NCBI GenBank assembly: GCA_949296965.1
Contig: CASFQL010000015.1
Location: 1-34,272 of the forward strand
Length of the DNA stretch: 34,272 nt
Source of the DNA: an uncultured Christensenella sp.
GTDB taxonomy: Bacteria; Bacillota; Clostridia; Christensenellales; UBA1242
Direction: 5' to 3'
In this document: in pieces, positions 1 to 6,494 of the stretch
Layout of the letters: every line of letters starts with the position of its first letter
Numbering within the stretch: position 1 is the first letter of the stretch
Position numbers and translations under genes: made by a program
The notes under the pieces: model-generated
What the model saw: only the letters and a program-made list of their open reading frames with translations
Told to the model about the DNA's origin: nothing
The model's database searches: none

Positions 1-1
1 A

Positions 2-112
2 GTTGTAAAAAACTTCATAATGTATTATAATAATGAAAGATTACAAGAAAAAATACAAGAACTTGCTCCTATTCAATTTAGGCAACAAATTCTTGCATCT
101 CTCTCTTTTTAA
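2..112 (+). CDS. IS3-family transposase, C-terminal fragment (cut by window edge)
   Basis: This is the last 36 codons of an open frame that runs in from the left edge and stops with TAA at 110-112. The peptide contains FIMYYNNERLQ followed by ELAPIQFR, which matches the conserved C-terminal tail of IS3-family OrfB transposases (DDE integrases), where a YNN-R-Q motif is followed by L-P-x-x-(Y/F)-R. Only the tail is visible, so the catalytic core, the frameshift site and the left end cannot be judged. The piece is too short to say whether the element is intact. The assignment rests on these two motifs and on the IS-like end sequence that follows directly. Confidence 0.72.
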   Translation, partial: VVKNFIMYYNNERLQEKIQELAPIQFRQQILASLSF

Positions 113-150
113 TTTTTAGTCCGTTTTAATCCTACGGGTTAATTTACACA
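113..150 (+). mobile_element. Probable right end of the IS3-family element
   Basis: Directly after the transposase stop lies AGTCCGTTTTAATCCTACGG and then a stretch ending in TTTACACA at 150. Read from the outside inward it begins TGTAAATTAACCCG, the TG...CA polarity and GTC/CCG content typical of IS3-family terminal inverted repeats. The exact last base (148 or 150) cannot be fixed without the left end or the target duplication, both outside the window. Confidence 0.5.
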
Positions 151-185
151 CTATCTTTTTTGTATTTTCTTAAAAAATTTTTTAA

Positions 186-1190
186 TTATTTTTTTATTTT
201 TATAAGTTCTGGCTTGTTTTCTAAAAACCAATCAATCGCATCAAAAATAGATTGTTCTTTACTTCTTGTTATAAATCCTAAATCTTTCTTTGCTTTTGAG
301 TTATCAAAATTGCAATTTACATTTAAGGTATGAAGGGAATATGCACTAAAAGAAGGTTTTTTATTTCTAACTTTATAATAAAACTCACAAAGGGAGGCAA
401 AACCCCTTAAAAACCAAAGTGCTATTTTAGGTGGCAATTTTTTTCTCCCTATTTTTTTATTAATTATCTCTAATAATTCTTTAACACTACACATTTCACC
501 ACTTAAAATATATCCTTCGTCTGATTTACCTTTTTTGATTGCAAGAATAATCCCTTGTGCGACATCTCTAACATCAACGAAATTGTATCCGCCTTTAACA
601 TATGCTAAGAGTTTTCCATTCAAGTGGTCAATTATAACTTGCCCAATGTCGCTAATTTTGTAGTCAAATGGACCAATTATACCAGAAGGATAGACAACGA
701 TTGCATCAAGCCCTTCTTTTGTTTTCTCAAAAACATATCTAGTTGCTATTGTTTTACTTTTAGCATATGCACCTTCAATTTTCGTTTCGTCAAAATTAGT
801 TGGTTCAGTAAGTTTAGAATTATCTTTTGGAATTACAGGTATTGTATGGACTGAACTTGTATAAATTAGTTTTACTCCTTTTTCTAAACATACATCTGCA
901 ATATTTTTTGTTCCATTAACATTAACATCATATAGTAAATCATTTTTTTTGCTTGAAACATCAATAATTCCAGCCATATGAATTACAAAACTATCTTTTG
1001 AGATGTTATCTTCTAAGAATTTTTTATTTCTTACATCTCCATATGCAATTTCAATGTTTAAGTCTTTTAATGGAGAAAGGTCTTCATTAGGCAATAACAA
1101 AACTTTAACATTATAATTTTCTTTTAGCAACTCTTTGACAACAACATTTCCAAGATGACCTGTTGCTCCTGTAACAACAAAATTAAACAT
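186..1190 (-). CDS. NAD-dependent epimerase/dehydratase (atypical extended SDR)
   Basis: The protein has 334 residues. An N-terminal Rossmann motif TGATGHLG gives G8-x2-G11-x2-G14, a GDVRN acidic-turn segment lies near residue 51, and the catalytic pair is Y142-x3-K146 (YAKSK), with a TSS segment at about 111-113. This is the layout of extended short-chain dehydrogenases acting on nucleotide sugars or dihydroflavonol-like ketones; the substrate cannot be told. The start is ATG at 1190, with GAAAGGAAG 7-8 nt upstream. A TTG six codons further upstream overlaps that ribosome site and was not used. A promoter lies at 1214-1242, so the gene is probably expressed alone. No terminator hairpin is evident between it and the IS end. 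Confidence 0.85.
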   Translation of the reverse strand: MFNFVVTGATGHLGNVVVKELLKENYNVKVLLLPNEDLSPLKDLNIEIAYGDVRNKKFLEDNISKDSFVIHMAGIIDVSSKKNDLLYDVNVNGTKNIADVCLEKGVKLIYTSSVHTIPVIPKDNSKLTEPTNFDETKIEGAYAKSKTIATRYVFEKTKEGLDAIVVYPSGIIGPFDYKISDIGQVIIDHLNGKLLAYVKGGYNFVDVRDVAQGIILAIKKGKSDEGYILSGEMCSVKELLEIINKKIGRKKLPPKIALWFLRGFASLCEFYYKVRNKKPSFSAYSLHTLNVNCNFDNSKAKKDLGFITRSKEQSIFDAIDWFLENKPELIKIKK

Positions 1191-1213
1191 TTTATCACTT
1201 CCTTTCAAGTTTT

Positions 1214-1242
1214 ATTATAATTAATTATTAAAATTTTGACAA
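1214..1242 (-). promoter_or_regulatory. Sigma-A-type promoter for the epimerase gene
   Basis: On the minus strand TTGTCA (1237-1242) and TATAAT (1214-1219) are separated by exactly 17 bp. Transcription would start near 1207, leaving a short leader that holds the GAAAGGAAG ribosome site. Confidence 0.62.
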
Positions 1243-1492
1243 ATAAATAGAATGTCTAATTAGATATAAAAAATTTTTAAATATTTAATATTTTATCATT
1301 TATTTCATTATTTATCACTTTATATAATCTCTTTATTTATACTTTAATTTACTTATTAAAAAAATTAGAGTCAATATATAATAATAACTTGAAATTATAA
1401 AAATTTTATTAAATCAATATATAGTTAAATATATCAAAACATTTTATGATAAAGCCTTCAAAATTTCATATAAAAATATAAATTATGAAAAT
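1243..1492. other. Gene-free AT-rich spacer
   Basis: This stretch is nearly all A and T. I see no open frame with a ribosome site, no strong hairpin and no RNA gene. It separates the epimerase promoter from the terminator of the tRNA-Glu gene. Confidence 0.6.
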
Positions 1493-1522
1493 AAAAAAAC
1501 AGCATAGTAACAAACTATACTG
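1493..1522 (-). terminator. Rho-independent terminator of tRNA-Glu
   Basis: On the minus strand CAGTATAG (1515-1522) pairs with CTATGCTG (1500-1507) through one G-U pair. The loop is 7 nt and a run of seven T follows. Confidence 0.75.
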
Positions 1523-1528
1523 CCAATT

Positions 1529-1603
1529 TGGTACCACCAGTGGGATTCGAACCCGCATTGCCGGCGTGAGAGGCCAGTGTACTAACCCTTATACTATGAT
1601 GGC
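1529..1603 (-). tRNA. tRNA-Glu (anticodon CTC)
   Basis: The 75-nt cloverleaf has an encoded CCA. The anticodon arm CTGGC/GCCGG holds the loop CTCTCAC, giving anticodon CTC, which reads GAG. The D stem is GTAT/GTAC and the T loop is TTCGAAT. Two features are odd: the acceptor stem closes with G1-U72 instead of the usual G-C, and the T stem GCGGG/CCCAC has a C50-A64 mismatch. The gene has its own promoter and terminator. Confidence 0.88.
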
Positions 1604-1618
1604 TAAAACTACTTTAAT

Positions 1619-1647
1619 TTTATATCAAATTTTTTTAATAAAATCAA
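1619..1647 (-). promoter_or_regulatory. Promoter of tRNA-Glu
   Basis: On the minus strand TTGATT (1642-1647), a 17-bp spacer and TATAAA (1619-1624) preceded by TGA (extended -10) lie just upstream of the tRNA 5' end at 1603. Confidence 0.6.
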
Positions 1648-1725
1648 TAGTTTATTAAAAATTTTTAAAAAAAATATAATTAATTTAATTTATTATATTA
1701 AAAAATGTGTTTTTATATTAAAATT

Positions 1726-1754
1726 TTGACATTTTTGTTATTTTGTTGTAATTT
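1726..1754 (+). promoter_or_regulatory. Promoter ahead of comEC
   Basis: TTGACA (1726-1731), a 17-bp spacer and TAATTT (1749-1754). The predicted start of transcription is close to the GAAGG ribosome site at 1761, so the leader would be very short. Confidence 0.5.
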
Positions 1755-1774
1755 ATTTTTGAAGGTTAATTAGT

Positions 1775-3949
1775 TTGAATAATATTAAAGTTTTAAATTT
1801 TAGAGGCATATTTTTTTTATTTATTTCGGGTTTATTGTGTGTTTATTTTACATACAAATCTTTTTTCAATCTTTATTATTTATTTGGTTTTATTATACCA
1901 TTAGGAATTTTAGTTTATTTACTTTTAAAAAAAAGGTTTATCTATTTATTGTTTAGTTTTTTATTTATAATGTTTGTAACTTTATACACATTAATATTCT
2001 TATCTTATTATAAAGATACTAGATTTGAAAATTTAGGAGAACTATCAATAACAGGGAAGATTATTTCTACAAATGAAATTTCAAGCGATTTTACATATTT
2101 AACTTTAACCAATGTTAATATAATTGATAGTAATCAAAACACCTATTTTTTAAATGCCAATTTATCGGTTAAACTTGATACTTCAAATTCAAATTTTGAT
2201 TTAAAGAATTTTTACACTATTGCTTTTGTTTCAAATATATCAAGCATTGATTTGTTTAGCGAAAATTATATAAATACTTTCTACTTAAAAAATAATATAA
2301 GATATGTAACGGAGAATGTTGTCTTAGACAATGTTATAATTTTAGGAGAGTCTAGTAATTTTATTGAAAAAGTAAAAGAGCATAATAGAAAACTTTTAGT
2401 TGAAGTTTTTGGAGATACAAATGGAAATCTTGCATATGCTTCTCTTTATGGTGATAAATCTTATACGGATAGTGAATTATTAGACCAATTTAGACAATCA
2501 GGTGTGGCACATATTTTTACTGTTTCGGGGCTACATATAAGCCTTATTGTTCTTGTAATTAGTTTTTTTATCTCAAAGACAAATGCATCTAATTTAAAAA
2601 AATTTATAATTAATCTTTTAATATTATTCGTTTTTTGTTTATTATGTAATTTTTCATCATCAGTGATTAGAGCAAGTATAATGGCATTAGTGATGATATC
2701 AAGTAAAATTTTTGGTAAAAAATATGATGTATTAAATTCTGTAAGTTTAGCAGGGTGTATTCTACTAATTCTTAATCCTTTAAATACTTTTGATATTGGT
2801 TTTCAAATGACATTTGCTTCTGTCATTGGAATTATAATGTTTGGCTCCTTATTTAATAAAATAAAAATTCAAAATAAATACATAAAGACCGTTTATTCGG
2901 CACTTACAACCTCTCTTGGAGCACAGTTGGGGCTTTTTCCTATTTTTGCTAATTCCTATGGGTATATAACAACTTGGTCCGTTTTGGCAAATATTATAAT
3001 TGTTCCAATTTTTTCAGTTTTCTTTTCAATATTTTTTGTAATCAATTTTATAGTTTTAATTTTACCTTTTTTAAAATTTTTATATTTCTTACCAAATATA
3101 ATTTTGTCTTTTGTAATAAAATTAAATGCTTTCTCGATAATGTTGCCATATGGTATGGTGAGTGTAAACGCACTTAGTTTTGAGTTGTCTTGTTTATTTT
3201 ACATTGCTATGTATGTTTTAAGTAAATTTATTGTTATGGACTTTAAATATAAAGTTATTATTTCAATTATAATATATTCACTCATAAGTTATAACATTAT
3301 TTCAAACTCAAAATTTAGAAGTTCTTATGAAAATAAAATTACATTTTATAGTGTTAGTTCCTCGATTGGAACTTTACTTGAAACAAAAAATAATAAGTTT
3401 TATTTAATTAACCCTGATTTGACTAAATCAAATAGTATTGCTAATTCTTTATATGATTTAAAAATTAATAATCTTTCAGGTATAATTATTTTGCAAGATG
3501 ATTTAAGTATAAATACTTACACAATTTATCAAAATTTGAAAGAGTTTACACCTACAATTTATTTAAGTATGGATAATGTTTTCTCATATGATTTTGAAAG
3601 TCAGGGGTTTAATGTTGTTGAAGTTTCAAAAACATATGATGAAAGTTCATATGTTATTGTAGATGATTATTTTAAATTAGAGTATTTTTATTTTGATTAT
3701 GACCATGATTTAATTGAAGAAGTCTCGGCAATTTCTATTGAAATTGAAGGCTATAATATAAAATTCTTTGATGGGAATTTGCCAATTAATAATGAAACAA
3801 AAAATTATCTAAGTGCAAATTTTAGTTCAAAAATAGATTTATTACGAGTTATAGGTTGTAGGGAACATATTCTTATAAGTAATTTAGATTATGTCAATTT
3901 GATTTATGACAGAGACTACATAACTAGTATTAATTTAATTGAGGTTTAA
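1775..3949 (+). CDS. comEC: ComEC/Rec2 family DNA-uptake channel
   Basis: This 724-residue integral membrane protein belongs to the ComEC family, which moves single-stranded DNA across the membrane during transformation. The first ~75 residues form hydrophobic helices and are followed by an OB-like extracellular segment. The Competence domain begins around residue 235 with GVAHIFTVSGLHISL, the family signature, and continues as multiple helices to about 510. The C-terminal ~200 residues occupy the place of the metallo-beta-lactamase-like nuclease domain, but the GQGD and HxHxDH metal motifs are not recognisable. The start is TTG at 1775 with GAAGG 9 nt upstream. It ends 2 nt before holA, as in the common comEC-holA-rpsT gene order of Firmicutes. 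Confidence 0.88.
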   Translation: MNNIKVLNFRGIFFLFISGLLCVYFTYKSFFNLYYLFGFIIPLGILVYLLLKKRFIYLLFSFLFIMFVTLYTLIFLSYYKDTRFENLGELSITGKIISTNEISSDFTYLTLTNVNIIDSNQNTYFLNANLSVKLDTSNSNFDLKNFYTIAFVSNISSIDLFSENYINTFYLKNNIRYVTENVVLDNVIILGESSNFIEKVKEHNRKLLVEVFGDTNGNLAYASLYGDKSYTDSELLDQFRQSGVAHIFTVSGLHISLIVLVISFFISKTNASNLKKFIINLLILFVFCLLCNFSSSVIRASIMALVMISSKIFGKKYDVLNSVSLAGCILLILNPLNTFDIGFQMTFASVIGIIMFGSLFNKIKIQNKYIKTVYSALTTSLGAQLGLFPIFANSYGYITTWSVLANIIIVPIFSVFFSIFFVINFIVLILPFLKFLYFLPNIILSFVIKLNAFSIMLPYGMVSVNALSFELSCLFYIAMYVLSKFIVMDFKYKVIISIIIYSLISYNIISNSKFRSSYENKITFYSVSSSIGTLLETKNNKFYLINPDLTKSNSIANSLYDLKINNLSGIIILQDDLSINTYTIYQNLKEFTPTIYLSMDNVFSYDFESQGFNVVEVSKTYDESSYVIVDDYFKLEYFYFDYDHDLIEEVSAISIEIEGYNIKFFDGNLPINNETKNYLSANFSSKIDLLRVIGCREHILISNLDYVNLIYDRDYITSINLIEV

Positions 3950-3951
3950 AT

Positions 3952-4935
3952 ATGAAATATGAAGAATTAAAACAAAATTTAAAAAAACAAATAAGTCCTG
4001 TATATGTTATAAATGGTGGGGAAAGTTTACTTACCATATCTGCTTTAAATGAAATTGAAAAGGCTTTAAATATCACAATACCTGATTTTAATAAGGTATA
4101 CATTCCAGATGATTACAAGAAATCTGCGAGTGATATTATAGAGCAATGTCAAGCATTGCCCATAATTGACGCTAAGAGATTAATTGTTGTTTATGATTAT
4201 ATCAATAAAAAGAATGAGCACGAAAAAAAAATATTTGAGAAATACTTTGAAAAACCAAATCTTTCGACTTGTCTAGTATTTTTCTCTACTAATAAAAGTG
4301 ATTTTCTCTCATCTATTGAAACAAATAAGTATGTAGTTGTCATTGATTGCCAAAAACCATCAGTCCAATTTATTTTTTCGTGGGTAAAAGAAAAATTAGA
4401 AGAAAATGGACTTGAAGCAGATAAAACCATTATTGACAAACTTGTTGATTATACAAATTATTCTATTACAAAATTAGATGTTGAATTGTCAAAGTTAAAA
4501 TCTATTAAGTTAGGTCAAAAAAATTTTAAGTTAACAGATGAAGATATTGAAAATTATGTAAATAAAGACTTAGAATATGTAATTTTCGACCTTACAAATG
4601 CAATAAGTATTAAAGATAAAAATAAAGTATTTCTATTGATAGACACTATGATTAAAAATAAAGAGCAACCAAGTATGATTATATCAACACTTTCAAATCA
4701 TTTTAGAAGATTATTCTTTATATCAAGGAGTAACTTTTTAACAAGTGAACTAGCACAATATCTTAATGTAAAAGAATTTGCTATAAAAAAATATAAAGAG
4801 CAGTTAAGATATTTTTCTCAAAAACAACTTAAAGAAATCTATGATAAATGTTTAGAAGTTGAATTTTTGGTAAAGAATGGTAAAATGGAGGCAAAAAATT
4901 CACTTTATTATCTTGTTTCAAGTATTCTAAAATAA
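3952..4935 (+). CDS. holA: DNA polymerase III subunit delta
   Basis: The 327-residue protein has the length and character of HolA, the clamp-loader delta subunit that opens the sliding clamp. The N-terminal part reads PVYVINGGESLL and later RLIVVYDY, equivalent to the conserved 'yll.Ge' and 'kklvvv' strands of the AAA-like fold. The middle has the DLTNAI segment and the C terminus is the all-helical collar domain. The gene sits 2 nt after comEC with GAGGT as ribosome site, so translation is probably coupled. Identification rests on these weak motifs plus the very typical comEC-holA-rpsT context. Its last codons form the left arm of the terminator at 4924-4956. Confidence 0.85.
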   Translation: MKYEELKQNLKKQISPVYVINGGESLLTISALNEIEKALNITIPDFNKVYIPDDYKKSASDIIEQCQALPIIDAKRLIVVYDYINKKNEHEKKIFEKYFEKPNLSTCLVFFSTNKSDFLSSIETNKYVVVIDCQKPSVQFIFSWVKEKLEENGLEADKTIIDKLVDYTNYSITKLDVELSKLKSIKLGQKNFKLTDEDIENYVNKDLEYVIFDLTNAISIKDKNKVFLLIDTMIKNKEQPSMIISTLSNHFRRLFFISRSNFLTSELAQYLNVKEFAIKKYKEQLRYFSQKQLKEIYDKCLEVEFLVKNGKMEAKNSLYYLVSSILK

Positions 4936-4956
4936 ATCTATTTAGAATTTTTTTTT
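4924..4956 (+). terminator. Terminator overlapping the holA stop codon
   Basis: ATTCTAAA (4924-4931) pairs perfectly with TTTAGAAT (4941-4948) around a 9-nt loop, followed by nine T. The left arm includes the end of holA. Confidence 0.65.
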
Positions 4957-5014
4957 AAATATTTTAAAATACTTTTATTAAAAATTCTTTAACTTAACAA
5001 TTTACAGTTGATAT

Positions 5015-5050
5015 AAAAATTATAAACTTTTTATAAAGTTGTAAATTTTT
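5015..5050 (+). repeat. AT-rich imperfect hairpin upstream of rpsT
   Basis: Two 16-nt arms, 5015-5030 and 5035-5050, pair at 13 positions around a TTAT loop with a 3-nt internal mismatch. It lies between the comEC-holA terminator and the rpsT promoter. Its function is unknown; chance is possible at this base composition. Confidence 0.3.
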
Positions 5051-5174
5051 AAAGAAAAATGAATAATTCTTGCGTCATCAACTTGCTTAAAGTCATAGAT
5101 AATTTAAAATTTATTGGATACCAAAATTCATTATACAAATTTATAAATTTTGTATACAATTTTATAAAAAAGTG

Positions 5175-5203
5175 TTGCAATTTAATTTATATTATGCTAG
5201 AAT
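5175..5203 (+). promoter_or_regulatory. Promoter of rpsT
   Basis: TTGCAA (5175-5180), a 17-bp spacer and TAGAAT (5198-5203), with TG at 5195-5196 giving an extended -10. It lies inside an in-frame upstream extension of rpsT and so argues for the ATG at 5230. Confidence 0.72.
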
Positions 5204-5229
5204 TGTCGAGTAATAAAAAGGAGTATGTA

Positions 5230-5610
5230 ATGCCAAACATTAAATCAGCAAAGAAAAGAGTTTCTGTAATCGCTAGAAGAAGAGAAGAAAATAGATATGT
5301 TAGGTCTACTATGGCTACTATGATAAAGAAGTTTAGAAGTATGGTTAACTCTGATGTAGTTTCTGCGGAGGCAATGCTTAAAGATGTAATCTCTTACATA
5401 GATAGTGCAAAAAGTAAGGGTGTTATACATTCAAATACTGCTAGTAGAAAGATTTCTCGTCTTAATTTATTACTTAATAAGGCAAAACTTAATAATGCTA
5501 ATAAAGTTGAAGAAAAGCCTGTTGAAGTAAAGGAAGAAGTTGTTGCAGAAGAAAAGGTAGAGAAAAAAACTAGAACTACTAGAAAAACTGCTAAAAGTAA
5601 GGCAGAATAA
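5230..5610 (+). CDS. rpsT: 30S ribosomal protein S20 with C-terminal extension
   Basis: S20 binds 16S rRNA early in assembly of the small subunit. Residues 1-85 show the S20 pattern: MPNIKSAKKRV, arginine-rich helices, and GVIHSNTASRKISRL near residue 63, corresponding to the conserved G-x-I-H-x-N-x-A-x-R-x-x-S-R-L. The start is ATG 5230 with AAAAGGAG upstream. At 126 residues it is about 40 longer than usual S20 (~87). The extra tail is acidic and valine-rich (EEKPVEVKEEVVAEEKVEKK), then ends basic (TRTTRKTAKSKAE). The gene is transcribed from its own promoter and followed by a strong terminator. Confidence 0.92.
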   Translation: MPNIKSAKKRVSVIARRREENRYVRSTMATMIKKFRSMVNSDVVSAEAMLKDVISYIDSAKSKGVIHSNTASRKISRLNLLLNKAKLNNANKVEEKPVEVKEEVVAEEKVEKKTRTTRKTAKSKAE

Positions 5611-5632
5611 TTTTGTTCTTATTTTGATTGTG

Positions 5633-5663
5633 AAAGTTGAGTTTTTGCTCAACTTTTTTTATT
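5633..5663 (+). terminator. Terminator of rpsT
   Basis: AAAGTTGAG (5633-5641) pairs with CTCAACTTT (5648-5656) around TTTTTG, followed by a T run. Confidence 0.85.
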
Positions 5664-5669
5664 TTATTT

Positions 5670-5698
5670 TAGACAATATAAAAAAAGTATGTTAAGAT
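5670..5698 (+). promoter_or_regulatory. Promoter upstream of the HD-domain gene
   Basis: TAGACA (5670-5675), a 17-bp spacer and TAAGAT (5693-5698) with TGT directly before it. It implies a leader of about 150 nt before the ATG at 5856; I see no known riboswitch in that leader. Confidence 0.5.
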
Positions 5699-5855
5699 AA
5701 AGAAAGAATAGAGTTTTATAAATTTAGATAATTTTAAAAATTAAATTATATCTAAATTATTGATTAAAAGAATTTATAATTTTATTAACTTAATCATTTT
5801 AAAATCTATTTTACTAAATTTGAAAGAATATAAAATGTTAAAAGGAAATATACAA

Positions 5856-6446
5856 ATGGAGATAGACATTGCAAAAAATCAGCAAGAATTTATTAGAATT
5901 TATAAGGAAAATATCAAACGAGAAGGGGCTAGTGAACTATTAGATTGGTTATTAAAAACAGATTTTTTTACAGCGCCAGCAAGTACAAAATTTCATTCTT
6001 CTTTTGAGGGTGGGTTGTGTTTTCATACACTAAATGTTTATAAAAGATTTAAAGACAAGGTCGCAAGAGAATTCAAAGAAGGAACATATTCTGATGAAAC
6101 AATTGCAATAATTGCATTACTCCACGATATATGCAAGGTAGATTGTTATAAAGTGGAATATAGAAATGCAAAAGTTGATAATGAATGGGTAAAAGTTCCA
6201 TATTATTCTTTTGTAGACAATTTACCCTATGGGCATGGGGAAAAGTCAGTTTATATGATTTCAGGTTTTATGAAATTGTCTAGGGAAGAATCTATGGCAA
6301 TTAATTGGCATATGGGTGGATTTGATACAAGAGTCATTGGTGGAAGTTATTCTTTAAGTTCTGCTTATTATCAATACCCTTTATCTGTTGTTTTTCATAG
6401 TGCAGACATTGAAGCAACTTACCTTGATGAAGTTTCTCCAAAATAA
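5856..6446 (+). CDS. HD-domain metal-dependent phosphohydrolase
   Basis: The 196-residue protein keeps the full set of HD metal ligands in order: H57 in the GGLCFHTLNVY segment, H90-D91 (LLHDICK), H127 (GHGEKS), H152 (NWHMGG) and D184 (HSAD). HD enzymes cleave phosphoester bonds in nucleotides, nucleic acids or signalling molecules; the substrate cannot be assigned here. The start is ATG 5856, chosen because AAAGGAAAT sits 8 nt upstream. A longer in-frame TTG frame beginning at 5760 lacks a ribosome site. No membrane segment or signal peptide is seen. It ends 48 nt before polA, so the two may share a transcript. Confidence 0.78.
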   Translation: MEIDIAKNQQEFIRIYKENIKREGASELLDWLLKTDFFTAPASTKFHSSFEGGLCFHTLNVYKRFKDKVAREFKEGTYSDETIAIIALLHDICKVDCYKVEYRNAKVDNEWVKVPYYSFVDNLPYGHGEKSVYMISGFMKLSREESMAINWHMGGFDTRVIGGSYSLSSAYYQYPLSVVFHSADIEATYLDEVSPK

Positions 6447-6494
6447 TATTTTAAATTTGCTTATTATGTTTAAAATTATATAAAAGGAATAAGT

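Noticed and set aside
624..854. Open frame opposite the epimerase
   Set aside because: It overlaps a well-supported gene, has no ribosome site and shows no recognisable protein features.
1191..1208. TTG start six codons upstream of the epimerase ATG
   Set aside because: Those codons are the ribosome site itself (GAAAGGAAG) for the ATG at 1190.
5059..5229. In-frame upstream extension of rpsT by 57 codons
   Set aside because: It lacks a ribosome site, contains the rpsT promoter, and the conserved S20 start MPNIKSAKKR lies at 5230 with AAAAGGAG before it.
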